From Marinifilum sp. D737 (GTDB taxonomy: Bacteria > Bacteroidota > Bacteroidia > Bacteroidales > Marinifilaceae), in contig NZ_JANQCD010000003.1 of assembly GCF_026672275.1 (NCBI RefSeq), forward strand, positions 124,001 through 188,000: 64,000 nt of DNA, in the 5' to 3' direction. Below are positions 9,848-19,539 of this stretch, in pieces; the first letter of the stretch is position 1; every line of letters begins with the position of its first letter. Under the pieces are notes generated by a model that saw only the letters and a program-made list of their open reading frames with translations, had not been told where the DNA came from and did no database searches. A program made the position numbers and the translations under genes.

Positions 9848-12800
9848 ATGAAACGACTTAAAATTATTCTTTTATTTCTGTTTTTGGGGCTGCAATCCTT
9901 TGCACAAAGCCAAATAACAGGAACAATAAGCGGAACTGACGGGTTGACCCTACCCGGTGTAAATGTATTGGTAAAAGGTACATCTGTTGGTACTACTACC
10001 GATATTAACGGAAAATACACGATTGAAGTTCCGGGAACAGAAGCGATCTTACTGTATTCTTTTATTGGTTTTGAAAGTCAGGAAATTCCTGTAGGAAACC
10101 AAAAGGTGATTGATATAGTATTGCAACAATCAACTGAATCACTGGAAGAGGTTGTAGTTGTAGGCTATGGTGAAGTTCGCAAACGTGATGTTACTGGTTC
10201 TATTTCAAAAGTAAAAGAGTCCGAAAACGTTGCCAGACAATACTCCAGCGTTGATGCTCTTTTGCAAGGGCGTTCTTCAGGTGTACAGGTAGTATCTAAT
10301 CCGGGTTCTCCGGGAGCAGCGGTAAGTGTTCGTATTCGTGGTACAAACAGTTTGCGTGGAAACAACGAACCATTATATGTGGTTGATGGTGTTATTATTA
10401 GTTCTGCAGGTGAGGATGTATTGGATGCTTCAACAGATGCCAATGAGCTTCAGGCTCCTCAGAATGGGTTGACAGGTTTGAATCCTCGTGATATTGAAAG
10501 TATCGAAATTTTAAAAGATGCTTCGGCAACAGCAATTTACGGTTCTCGTGGTGCAAATGGTGTAGTTTTAATTACTACCAAGCAAGGTCAAAAAGGCGAT
10601 GGCAAAGCAAAAATTAATGCCTATGGTTCTGTTGAGTTTTCATGGATTTCGAAGAAGTTAGACATGCTTGATGGTGTGGGATATGCGAAATATCGTAATG
10701 AAACTGCATTGTTGGAAGGAAATAAAGTAAACTTCCATATCTCTCCTGACAATAAAGTGTATGACATTACCTATGTAACGGATCCTAATACAGGAATAGA
10801 ATCTCCGGTTATTGCACAGAATCCTATGGAGGATAAAAACTGGCAGGATGAAGTATATGAAATGGGAATTACTCATACCGAAGGTGTAACCGTTAGTGGT
10901 AGAGGTGAGAAGTCGAAATATTATTTCTCGGCTGGTTTTGCTGATCAGAAAGGGATTGTTGAAACTTCGCAAATTCAAAGAGGAGACCTTCGATTAAATA
11001 TGACCAACGAACTAACTGATAAGTTAGAGTTGGATACCAGAGTTTCCATGATGTACCAGGATGGAAGTTTTGCACAATCAGGAAGTAAATCGGGAGGGAA
11101 CCGAAGCTTTACCAAGCAGGTATTGTCGTATACTCCACTTGTAGGTTTTGGAGATGAAGATAGTGATGACCTAGATCTTGATGTTTCAAATCCATATGCC
11201 TGGCTTACTGATTACCAGGATGAAACCAAGGAGCTTAGAATTAATGCTTCATCATCACTTACTTACGAATTGGCAAAAGGATTAAAGTATAAGATTCAAG
11301 GAGGATTGGACTATCGTAATAAAGACAGGTCAAGATTCTGGAATACAGGTGTATTTAAAGGACAGAAGGAAAATGGTGTATTGGCCATGTCTACCCTTGA
11401 TCGCTATTCTTATACAATGGATAACCTGTTGATGTACAACACAAAGTTGAATGAGAACCACCGTATCAATACTACTGTTGGTGTTACCTTCGATGGAAGT
11501 CATGCAGAAGCTTCGGTATATGAGGTTACCGACTTTCCAATTAAATCATTAGGGATAGATGCTCCTGAATTGGGACGTATTATTACCCAGCCATTGGATA
11601 AGATTACAACCGAAGAGTCAATTCTTTCATTCCTGGGGCGTGTGAACTATAGTTTAATGGATAAGTATGTATTTACCGTTAGTTTCCGTGCCGATGGATC
11701 TTCTAAATTTGCCGATGACAACAAATATGGTTACTTCCCGGCGGCTGCTTTTGCATGGAGAATGATTGAAGAAGATTTTGTAAAAGACCTAAACGTTTTT
11801 GAGAATTTAAAATTAAGAATGGGATGGGGACAAACAGGTAACCAGGCCATTGATGCTTATAGTACACTTAAAAACTACAATACGGTATACTATGTAGATT
11901 CCAATAATAATACATCTATCGGAAATGTGGCAGGAAACATTTCAAATCCTGATTTGACCTGGGAAACAACTACCCAATACAATGCAGGTTTGGATATGTC
12001 ATTTTTCAGAGGTCGTTTGAGCCTGGTAACAGATGTTTACTATAAGAGAACAGAAGATCTTTTGCAGGAAATTCAAATTGGTTCTTCCAATGGTTTTACA
12101 ACAATGCCAATTAACAGAGGAGAGATTGAAAACAAAGGGATTGAGCTATCTCTTGATGGAATTATTATCGATAAGAAAGACATTTCATTAAATGTTGGTG
12201 GTCATATCTCCTTTAACAGAAATAAAGTAGTTGAATTGGGCTTGGATCCATCTTCGGTATGGAACAATGGAGTTGAATCGAAAGAGGTATTCTACCTGGG
12301 AAACAATGTTTCTACAGGAACATATTTTAAAGCTCCTGCCAATATTTTTATGGAGGGTAAAGCTGTTGGAATGCTTTGGGGATATAAAACCAATGGGATT
12401 TATCAGAATGAGGCAGCGGCAGCAGAAGGACCAACTTACCAGGGAAATGCTAATGTAGCAGGTGATGTTGTTTTTGTAGATCAGAATGGTGATGGCAATA
12501 TCAATGAATTGGATAGAACCTTTATTGGAGATCCAAATCCTGATTTTACTTATGGTTTTAATATCAATTTTAATTACAAGCGCTTTACTGCCAGTGCATT
12601 GTTCGAGGGAGTGTATGGCAACCAGATTGCCAATGGAAACTCAATGGAGATTGCATTTGCAGAAGGAAACAGTAAAAATGTACTTTCCGAAGCATATTAC
12701 AAAGCATGGCGTCCGGGAGCAGCATCCAGTTCTCACCCAAGAGTTGGTTACGATTTAAATGAAGTGTTCACCGATCGTATTGTGGAAGATGGCAGCTATT

Positions 12801-13027
12801 TCAGAATGAGCAATATCACTTTAGGTTACGATCTTCCGGTAGAATCTCTTGGTCTTAGCAAAGTGAACCTATATGTAACAGGACGCAACCTGTTTACCAT
12901 TACAGATTATAGTGGATACGATCCGCAGGTAACAAGTTTTATGTACGACGGAACCATTATGGGAGTTGACTGGACAGGTACTCCTAATGCCAAAAGCTTT
13001 TTGGTTGGTTTAAATGTAACATTCTAA
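9848..13027 (+). CDS. susC: SusC-family TonB-dependent oligosaccharide transporter 1
   Basis: A 1,059-residue outer-membrane transporter. After a signal peptide (ILLFLFLGLQSFAQ) comes a carboxypeptidase-regulatory-like domain (ITGTISGTDGLTLPGVNVLV), a TonB-box-like EEVVVVGYG, and a plug domain with GRSSGVQVV, VRIRGTNSL and PLYVVDGVI. The rest is a 22-stranded barrel ending in aromatic residue Phe (VGLNVTF). With the following SusD lipoprotein it should form the lidded import complex that moves oligosaccharides of several sugars across the outer membrane using TonB energy. It is the first gene of a three-gene operon and lies 485 bp from its likely regulator HTCS 1. The substrate cannot be read from the sequence; context suggests a sulfated glucan. 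Confidence 0.95.
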   Translation: MKRLKIILLFLFLGLQSFAQSQITGTISGTDGLTLPGVNVLVKGTSVGTTTDINGKYTIEVPGTEAILLYSFIGFESQEIPVGNQKVIDIVLQQSTESLEEVVVVGYGEVRKRDVTGSISKVKESENVARQYSSVDALLQGRSSGVQVVSNPGSPGAAVSVRIRGTNSLRGNNEPLYVVDGVIISSAGEDVLDASTDANELQAPQNGLTGLNPRDIESIEILKDASATAIYGSRGANGVVLITTKQGQKGDGKAKINAYGSVEFSWISKKLDMLDGVGYAKYRNETALLEGNKVNFHISPDNKVYDITYVTDPNTGIESPVIAQNPMEDKNWQDEVYEMGITHTEGVTVSGRGEKSKYYFSAGFADQKGIVETSQIQRGDLRLNMTNELTDKLELDTRVSMMYQDGSFAQSGSKSGGNRSFTKQVLSYTPLVGFGDEDSDDLDLDVSNPYAWLTDYQDETKELRINASSSLTYELAKGLKYKIQGGLDYRNKDRSRFWNTGVFKGQKENGVLAMSTLDRYSYTMDNLLMYNTKLNENHRINTTVGVTFDGSHAEASVYEVTDFPIKSLGIDAPELGRIITQPLDKITTEESILSFLGRVNYSLMDKYVFTVSFRADGSSKFADDNKYGYFPAAAFAWRMIEEDFVKDLNVFENLKLRMGWGQTGNQAIDAYSTLKNYNTVYYVDSNNNTSIGNVAGNISNPDLTWETTTQYNAGLDMSFFRGRLSLVTDVYYKRTEDLLQEIQIGSSNGFTTMPINRGEIENKGIELSLDGIIIDKKDISLNVGGHISFNRNKVVELGLDPSSVWNNGVESKEVFYLGNNVSTGTYFKAPANIFMEGKAVGMLWGYKTNGIYQNEAAAAEGPTYQGNANVAGDVVFVDQNGDGNINELDRTFIGDPNPDFTYGFNINFNYKRFTASALFEGVYGNQIANGNSMEIAFAEGNSKNVLSEAYYKAWRPGAASSSHPRVGYDLNEVFTDRIVEDGSYFRMSNITLGYDLPVESLGLSKVNLYVTGRNLFTITDYSGYDPQVTSFMYDGTIMGVDWTGTPNAKSFLVGLNVTF

Positions 13028-13048
13028 GGATCTATAAAACGAAAAATT

Positions 13049-14599
13049 ATGAAATTAAAGATAAAAAATATACTTTCTTTCATCTTGGTAGGAGCAATGT
13101 TGGGAGCATGTTCCTTAGATGAAGATCCAACTTTTCCTTCAGAAGAATTGCTTTTTTCGGATATTGAAGGAGCGAATACTGTTTTAAATGGTTGCTATTC
13201 CGGATTAGCTGATTTTAATTATTGGGGTGCAGATTTTCATCACCTTACCGATTTGGGTTCGGGAATGTACAACACCAATAAAGATGCAAACTTAAAGGAT
13301 ATTGCAGCTTTAAATCCATACTCTTCTCAAAATTACGTAGAGAATGTTTGGAAAGGATGTTTCAGAGCCATTGAGCGTTGCAATGATTTAATTGCAGGTA
13401 TAAACAAGAGCAGTTTAAGTGAAGATGCTACCAGGGATATGTTGGGACAAGCTTACTTCCTAAGAGCATTTACTTACTTTAACCTTGTTCGTTTGTATGG
13501 TAAAGCACCATTACGTACCGAGCCTGCCAGCAGCGAAAATGTAAATGCAGGATTGAGTTCTTCAGCTCAAATTTATGAACAGCTTATTTCTGATGCTAAA
13601 TTGGCAAAAGAAAATCTGGATGAATACAGACTAGATGGTCGCCCTACAACTTATGCTGCAAGCATGTTACTTGCAAAAGTATATATGACTCTGGCAGCTA
13701 ATCAAACCAGTGCAGAAACAGAATATTGGCAGTTGGCTTACAATGAAGCAATCGAAGTGTATGGAAAATTCTCATTGGTTGCTGATTATCGTAGCCTATG
13801 GTTCGAAGAAACCAGCAACTATACTTCTGAATCCATTTTTGAGATTGCAGGAAATGTTGAAAATACACTTCGTCACCTACAACTTTTTACGGCCAGTAAT
13901 GGTAACCTGGGGAGAAGTGTTTGGGGAAGAATTAAGCCTAATGTGGAAATGTATGACCAGCATGCAGCAGCTTATTCTGCCGATCCAAGAATTGGAGCAA
14001 CTTTCCAGACAGAGTGGTACAAATACAATTCAACAGGAAAAGCTACGCTTCAGAAAACTTATCCTGTTTTCAAAGGCAGACAGAATAAGGATAAAAGTTA
14101 TCCCTTTCTTGCCAAATATTTCATAAAGAACCCAGAATCTTTAAATTATAATACAAATATGAATTTGGTAGCATATCGTTACAGCGATTTGTTATTGATG
14201 CTGGCTGAAATAGAGAATGAACTGAATGGACCTGCCAATGCATATCAATATGTGAACGAAGTATTGGATCGTGCAAGAAATTCGGCAGATACACCTACGG
14301 CTGAACCAACAGACTGGACTGGCTTAAGTCAGGAACAATTCAGAGAAGCAATTATGGCAGAGTACAATTTTGAGTTGTTAGGAGAAGGACACGATTGGTT
14401 CAATGTTCGAAGAAGAGGATATGACTATTTTAAGGAAAAAGTAATTGACGCGCATAACAATACTCCAATCTATAATTTTACTAAATCAAGAGATGTTGAA
14501 TATGCAGACAATGCGAGAACAATGTTGTTCCCAATTCCAGCGTCTGAAATTACGGCGAATCCTAATATTTCTGCCTCAGATCAAAATCCTGGATATTAA
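13049..14599 (+). CDS. susD: SusD-family surface glycan-binding lipoprotein
   Basis: A 516-residue RagB/SusD protein, 21 bp after susC. The lipobox LGAC places the lipidated Cys at residue 21. SusD features include GCYSGLADFNYWG near the N-terminus, VENVWKGCFRAIERCNDLIAGI, the TPR-like AYFLRAFTYFNLVRLYG, and the C-terminal YRYSDLLLMLAEIENEL and EYNFELLGEGHDWFNVRRRG, which are hallmarks of the family. It forms the hinged lid on the SusC barrel and captures the polysaccharide at the cell surface. There is no sign of truncation. Confidence 0.95.
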   Translation: MKLKIKNILSFILVGAMLGACSLDEDPTFPSEELLFSDIEGANTVLNGCYSGLADFNYWGADFHHLTDLGSGMYNTNKDANLKDIAALNPYSSQNYVENVWKGCFRAIERCNDLIAGINKSSLSEDATRDMLGQAYFLRAFTYFNLVRLYGKAPLRTEPASSENVNAGLSSSAQIYEQLISDAKLAKENLDEYRLDGRPTTYAASMLLAKVYMTLAANQTSAETEYWQLAYNEAIEVYGKFSLVADYRSLWFEETSNYTSESIFEIAGNVENTLRHLQLFTASNGNLGRSVWGRIKPNVEMYDQHAAAYSADPRIGATFQTEWYKYNSTGKATLQKTYPVFKGRQNKDKSYPFLAKYFIKNPESLNYNTNMNLVAYRYSDLLLMLAEIENELNGPANAYQYVNEVLDRARNSADTPTAEPTDWTGLSQEQFREAIMAEYNFELLGEGHDWFNVRRRGYDYFKEKVIDAHNNTPIYNFTKSRDVEYADNARTMLFPIPASEITANPNISASDQNPGY

Positions 14600-14687
14600 A
14601 ACAAGTCCGAATGTATGATTGAATATGTGTTGGTCGTTTTTGGCTAGTACCAACGCATATTTATCACTAACCAAAAAATCTGAAAAA

Positions 14688-16301
14688 ATGAAGAATTATA
14701 TACGAACATATTTCATGTTTGCAGCATTGCTTGTACCTGTTTTTACAGCTTGTGATGATTCAAGTGAAATTAGTCCATTAGAAAAAGAACTATCCTTACC
14801 AGTTCTTTCAGCATATGAAACAGTGTCCTCAGGACCAAAAGAGTTGATTCAAACCGCAGAGGCAAATGTTAATGTTGCCATAGGCGATTATTCTTTTAAT
14901 TTGGCAGGAGTTAGTACCGATAGTGGTGAAGATATTAGTGCTGTATCCGATTTGTTTAGCATTGATACTGAAACAGGAGTGATATCGATTAGCTCGACAA
15001 ATGGTAAGAGTGCTTCAGAACTTGCATTTGGCAGATACAGCTTTAGCGTTGGTGTTAGTCATATTGGTGGTGTAGAAGTTTTTGAAAATATTGCTGCCAT
15101 CGATATTGTTGATTTGCCTTTTACCATTGCTTACAATAACAACCAGTTTGAATTGGCTTTCGGACAGTTGGGAGAATTTGCCACAGTTGCAGTAAGTAGC
15201 GACAATGAAAACCTTGAAGTATTAAGCTATGAATTAACGGCGGCTCCGGAAGGTATCGAGATTAATGGTACAACGGGAGCATTGAGTAAAACCTCTAAGA
15301 ATGTACCGGCAGGAGTGCACCAGTTGTCACTAAAAGTTCAAACCAACGAAGGAGTTAAGAACTTTACTAACCTTGTTGAGTTGACCGTAGGTGACCGACC
15401 ACAATTGTATTACACAAACAATGGAGTACAGTTTACAAATGTAGCGATCTCTTCATGGTCTGGCTTTAGTACTGCAATTGGAGGAAAAACTGAAGATCTG
15501 GGTACTGGTTTGTCATACAGTTTAAAGGATACCGATATCCAAGGTTTAAGTATTGATGCCAATTCGGGTGAAATTACACTGGCAGAAGACAGCAATCTAA
15601 ATGAAGGAAACTACACTGTCAATATTACAGTAGTGGATGAAGCTGGTTTTGAAGTAAACTATAATGAACTCTTTACCATTTCTGTAGCCAATAGCTGGGA
15701 ACAGATTGCAATGGATGATATAGATGTATCGGCTTATGCGGATAAAGAAGCTCGTCCGGTGAATGACCAGTATGCCTATTTCGAAACAAGCAAGTTAAAT
15801 GCTTCTGCAGTTGAGTTTATCTCATACAAACATGCACCTGATGGAGGTACAGGTTTTGTTGCCTACGGATGGTCTTTCAATCTTGGTAAGAACCTGGAAA
15901 TTGATGCTCCATTATTGCGCGAAGTTAATATGGATGGCACTTACCGAAAAATGAAGGTTTCCTTTGGAGAAACTTCGGTTGGTAAAATTCAGTCGGATAA
16001 TGTATTAAGAAGGTTGTACTTTGGATATACCAAAACAGAACTTATTGACAATTCAAACTTTGTAGATGCGGAGTGGAACTTATTAATTGATGAGAATAGC
16101 GACAAGTGGGCTGTAAATAATTATAAAACAGATTTTAAACAGATCGAAACAGAATTTGTAATTGATGATCCTGCTCAAGACAAGCTATACTTGCAATGGA
16201 GAGTAACATCTACTACACCAGCAACAGGCTTTACAAGAGCTTGCTTCAATGCTGTAAAGATTGAAGTTGTGAAGAAAACAGCTCCTGTTTTTGAAGAATA
16301 A
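14688..16301 (+). CDS. Putative surface glycan-binding protein in SusE/SGBP position
   Basis: A lipoprotein of 538 residues counted from Met at 14688 (MKNYIRTYFMFAALLVPVFTAC). The frame extends upstream to 14619, but those residues are hydrophilic and the lipobox (FTAC) favours the inner start. After the lipid Cys come three cadherin-like beta-sandwich repeats, each holding a variant of LFSIDTETGVISI, GIEINGTTGALS or GLSIDANSGEITL. A C-terminal domain of about 190 residues (from WEQIAMDDIDV onward) is rich in Trp, Tyr and Phe and may be the glycan-binding module. I do not recognise the C-terminal family. Third place after SusC and SusD, followed by a terminator, matches surface glycan-binding proteins in other loci. 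Function is inferred from position and architecture. Confidence 0.65.
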   Translation: MKNYIRTYFMFAALLVPVFTACDDSSEISPLEKELSLPVLSAYETVSSGPKELIQTAEANVNVAIGDYSFNLAGVSTDSGEDISAVSDLFSIDTETGVISISSTNGKSASELAFGRYSFSVGVSHIGGVEVFENIAAIDIVDLPFTIAYNNNQFELAFGQLGEFATVAVSSDNENLEVLSYELTAAPEGIEINGTTGALSKTSKNVPAGVHQLSLKVQTNEGVKNFTNLVELTVGDRPQLYYTNNGVQFTNVAISSWSGFSTAIGGKTEDLGTGLSYSLKDTDIQGLSIDANSGEITLAEDSNLNEGNYTVNITVVDEAGFEVNYNELFTISVANSWEQIAMDDIDVSAYADKEARPVNDQYAYFETSKLNASAVEFISYKHAPDGGTGFVAYGWSFNLGKNLEIDAPLLREVNMDGTYRKMKVSFGETSVGKIQSDNVLRRLYFGYTKTELIDNSNFVDAEWNLLIDENSDKWAVNNYKTDFKQIETEFVIDDPAQDKLYLQWRVTSTTPATGFTRACFNAVKIEVVKKTAPVFEE

Positions 16302-16362
16302 TTGAATAGAAGCTCTTTTTAGGTCAACGGAAAGATGACTTGAAAAGAAATAAATAAGTAAA

Positions 16363-16406
16363 GGAGAGTTGAGGATGGTTTATTCCATCATCCTCTCCTT
16401 TTTTTT
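16363..16406 (+). terminator. Rho-independent terminator after the SusCD operon
   Basis: GGAGAG and CTCTCC arms with a second GATGG/CCATC stem inside, followed by eight T. It separates the transport operon from the sulfatase run, which therefore needs its own promoter or read-through. Confidence 0.75.
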
Positions 16407-16468
16407 AACCCTTTTTTTTGAGATCCATCTCAAGGAGTGATTTCAAAACAGACCAGAACAATCTAATT

Positions 16469-17956
16469 ATGAAACGAATAAAAAACTCCTCACTTTTGTT
16501 AACTGGCTTACTGGGGCTGGCAGCTACAGAATCCTGTTCCGTTCATCAGGAGGAAGTTAAGCCCAATATCCTATACTTTCTTGTGGATGATATGGGGGGA
16601 ATGGATGCCCATTATCTGGGGTCGGATTTTTATGAAACCCCAAATATGGATAGGCTGGCATCTCAGGGGGTAAAATTTACCAATGCCTACGTTAGCCATC
16701 CGCGTTGTGTTCCATCCCGTTATTCAATAATGACAGGGAAATATCCGGCAAGAATAAACCGTCCGGGGCCAGGAAAAATGAAGCTTGAAGAATTAACTGT
16801 TGCAGAAGGTTTGAAGGAAGCTGGCTACTCTACATTCTTTGCTGGCAAATGGCATCTGACGATGGGAGGAGAAAGTATGCCGGAGAATCAAGGTTTTGAC
16901 TACAATATTGCAGGAGGAAATGCAGGAGCACCTATTTCTTATTTTTACCCCTATAATTCACCTGCACATCACCAGTTTAAAACACCTATCCTGGGACTGG
17001 AAGATTGTCATGAAGACGAATATCTTACCGACAGATTAACCACCGAGACAATTGAGTATTTGAAGCAACATGTTGGCAATCATCCGGATCAACCTTTTTT
17101 TGCTTTCCTGTCTCATTACGGAGTGCATGAGCCTTTTCATGCTAAGAAAGAGTACATTGAAAAGTTTAAAAGGAAATTGGACTCCATTGAATTTAAGCAG
17201 CCAGAATTTATCAGAGAAAGTCATGGATATACTAAAATGAGGCAAGACAATGCTGAATATGCTGCCATGCTTTACAGTGTAGACGAGAGTTTAGGGAGGC
17301 TTATGAAAACATTGGAAGACCTAAAACAAATGGACAATACGATTGTAGTATTTTACTCTGACAATGGAGGATTATCAAATACAGGAACGGAAGTTCGTCC
17401 ATTGGCTACCTCAAATTATCCATTGGCTACCTCAAATTATCCATTGCGAGCCGGTAAAGGTCATTTGTATGAAGGCGGAGTGCGTGTTCCTTTGTTCGTA
17501 AAATGGAATGGAGTGACAAAACCAGGTTCCGTTTGTAATGCATTTATTACGGGTACAGACTTTTTTCCCACTTTTCTGGAGGCAAGTGGAATGAGCTTGC
17601 GCCCACAGGATCATTTAGATGGTCAAAGTTTTCTTTGGGCATTGAAGGGAGAACAGAACCCTAATCCACAACGAGCAATTTACTGGCACAACTGTTTGGC
17701 CAGACCATTAAGAACAGGAGACTACAATAGCACAGCAGTAAGAAGGGGCAAGTATAAGCTTATCGATTTTTATCTGAAAGATTCTTTGGAATTGTATAAT
17801 GTAGAAGATGATATTATGGAGAGCGAGAACCTTGCCGACAAGCTACCTGAAGAGCGAGATGAGCTATTGCAACTAATTCAGCACTGGCGCAAGAATGTAA
17901 ATGCGAATATGACAATGAAGGAGAGTAAAAGTACAGTAAAAGAGTACAATCATTAA
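16469..17956 (+). CDS. S1-family sulfatase 1
   Basis: A 495-residue formylglycine-dependent sulfatase that would hydrolyse a sulfate ester on a sugar. The start at 16469 (MKRIKNSSLLLTGLLG) is chosen over 16418 because it gives a clean signal peptide; Cys in TESC may be lipidated. Metal ligands sit in FLVDDMGGMD, and the modified residue is Cys80 in the PRCVPSRYSIMTGKYPAR signature. Further active-site parts are FAGKWHLTMGG and VVFYSDNGGLS. It resembles the next two sulfatases throughout (shared NILYFLVDDMG, HPRC.PSRYS, GHLYEGG) and all three are probably of an S1_16-like type. Position and target sugar are unknown. It contains an exact 21-bp tandem duplication adding a second ATSNYPL just before RAGKGHLYEGG, absent from its two relatives. 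Confidence 0.93.
   Translation: MKRIKNSSLLLTGLLGLAATESCSVHQEEVKPNILYFLVDDMGGMDAHYLGSDFYETPNMDRLASQGVKFTNAYVSHPRCVPSRYSIMTGKYPARINRPGPGKMKLEELTVAEGLKEAGYSTFFAGKWHLTMGGESMPENQGFDYNIAGGNAGAPISYFYPYNSPAHHQFKTPILGLEDCHEDEYLTDRLTTETIEYLKQHVGNHPDQPFFAFLSHYGVHEPFHAKKEYIEKFKRKLDSIEFKQPEFIRESHGYTKMRQDNAEYAAMLYSVDESLGRLMKTLEDLKQMDNTIVVFYSDNGGLSNTGTEVRPLATSNYPLATSNYPLRAGKGHLYEGGVRVPLFVKWNGVTKPGSVCNAFITGTDFFPTFLEASGMSLRPQDHLDGQSFLWALKGEQNPNPQRAIYWHNCLARPLRTGDYNSTAVRRGKYKLIDFYLKDSLELYNVEDDIMESENLADKLPEERDELLQLIQHWRKNVNANMTMKESKSTVKEYNH
17401..17442 (+). repeat. In-frame 21-bp tandem duplication inside sulfatase 1
   Basis: Two adjacent identical 21-bp units (17401-17421 and 17422-17442) each encode seven residues that read ATSNYPL across the junction. 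Sulfatases 2 and 3 have one copy (VATSNYPLRAGKG, LATTNTPLKAGKG), so this is an expansion in sulfatase 1. The exact identity of the copies suggests a young event. Confidence 0.97.
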
Positions 17957-18039
17957 TTGCTCACTGAGCTGTGAAATACAATTTTGGATAAGATTAAACC
18001 TGTGGTTTTTTATATCTTCTAAGTCTTAAAATCAAAAAA

Positions 18040-19488
18040 ATGAATTACAAAAATATATTGCTTACCGGAATGGTGGGATTGGGATTAACACCAGCCTGTA
18101 CTCCTGAAAAGAAAGAGATAAAACCAAATGTATTGTTCTTTCTGGTTGATGATATGGGGTGGATGGATGCAGGCTATCAAGGCTCAAAATTCTATGAGAC
18201 TCCCAATATCGACAAACTGGCTGAGCAGGGAGTACAATTTACAAATGCCTATGCTACGCACCCAAGGTGTGTGCCTTCAAGGTATTCTTTGATTACAGGA
18301 AAATATCCCGCAAGGGCACAAATGCCTGGACCGGGCGAGGGAAAACTTCGACCTGGAGATGAAGGCAAGCTAAAGGCTGATGAAGTTTGTTTGGCTGATG
18401 CTCTAAAGGCAGGTGGATATTCTACTTTTTTTGCCGGTAAATGGCACTTGGCAACCTCAGGAACATACCCACAGAATGTAGGTTTCGATATCAATATTGC
18501 AGGAGGCCATGCTGGATCTCCAATTTCGTACTTCTATCCTTACAATGACGGAAAACAAGCAGGCAAAAAGAATCCGATAGAAGGTCTGGATGAAGGAACC
18601 AAAGGGGAATATTTGACAGACAGGATTACGGAAGAAACGGTTGAATATATTGAAAGTCAGGTTGCAAATCATCCGGATCAACCTTTTCTGGCATATGTAT
18701 CTCATTATGCAGTTCATGAACCCTTGGAGGCCAAGGAAGAATATGTGAATAAGTTTAAACAGAAACTTAAGACCATGAGCTACGAAGCACCTGAATTCAT
18801 TGAAGAAGGAACTGGAACCACGAAAATGAGGCAAGACGATCCGGTTTACGCAGCCATGATTTACAGCATGGATGAAAGTTTGGGAAGGATTATCAAAACA
18901 TTGGAAAAGCTGGGACAACTTGATAATACCATCATCATCTTTTTCTCTGATAATGGTGGTTTGTCGAACAGAGGTTTTAGGCCTAGAAGGGTAGCTACCT
19001 CCAATTATCCTTTGCGAGCAGGAAAAGGACATTTGTATGAAGGGGGAGTCAGGGAACCTATGATTGTGAAATGGCCTGGAGTTACTAAGGCAGGAACAAA
19101 GACTGATGCAATTGTAACGGGAACGGATTTTTTTCCTACGATTCTGGAAATGGCTGGCTTGCCATTACAACAGGAAGCTCATGTTGATGGGGAGAGTTTT
19201 GCCTGGGCTCTGACCAGGGATAAAGTCCCAAAAAAGGATAGGGCTATTTTTTGGCACTCACCAATCTCTCGCCCTCATGCAACAGGAGATGAGAACTGTA
19301 GTGCCATTAGAAAAGGGCCTTACAAGCTGATTGAGTGGTATGATGAAGGTCGAATTGAATTGTACGATCTGGAAAAAGATATTCAAGAGAAAGACAATAT
19401 AGCAGGTGAAAATCCTAAACTAGTTAAAGAACTCTTAGTGGAACTCACAGACTGGAAAAAAGAAGTGAATGCGTATATAAAGGAATAA
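18040..19488 (+). CDS. S1-family sulfatase 2
   Basis: A 482-residue sulfatase with a short signal peptide and possible lipid Cys (LTPAC). The calcium-binding start VLFFLVDDMGWMD, the formylglycine Cys77 in HPRCVPSRYSLITGKYPAR, FAGKWHLATSG and IIFFSDNGGLSNRG are all intact. Between the signature and the next block it carries a charged PGEGKLRPGDEGKLKADE loop longer than in sulfatases 1 and 3, which may shape substrate binding. It is one of three tandem paralogues and lies 83 bp after sulfatase 1. Divergence between the paralogues suggests that they act on sulfates at different positions, but this cannot be read from sequence. Confidence 0.93.
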   Translation: MNYKNILLTGMVGLGLTPACTPEKKEIKPNVLFFLVDDMGWMDAGYQGSKFYETPNIDKLAEQGVQFTNAYATHPRCVPSRYSLITGKYPARAQMPGPGEGKLRPGDEGKLKADEVCLADALKAGGYSTFFAGKWHLATSGTYPQNVGFDINIAGGHAGSPISYFYPYNDGKQAGKKNPIEGLDEGTKGEYLTDRITEETVEYIESQVANHPDQPFLAYVSHYAVHEPLEAKEEYVNKFKQKLKTMSYEAPEFIEEGTGTTKMRQDDPVYAAMIYSMDESLGRIIKTLEKLGQLDNTIIIFFSDNGGLSNRGFRPRRVATSNYPLRAGKGHLYEGGVREPMIVKWPGVTKAGTKTDAIVTGTDFFPTILEMAGLPLQQEAHVDGESFAWALTRDKVPKKDRAIFWHSPISRPHATGDENCSAIRKGPYKLIEWYDEGRIELYDLEKDIQEKDNIAGENPKLVKELLVELTDWKKEVNAYIKE

Positions 19489-19539
19489 TTTTATAGTGAT
19501 AAAAGTACTAGTTGTAGTAACTGCAAAATATATTAAATA

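Noticed and set aside
14619-14687. Upstream start for the surface-binding protein
   Set aside because: The extra residues are hydrophilic and would bury the signal peptide; the inner Met gives a proper lipoprotein signal.
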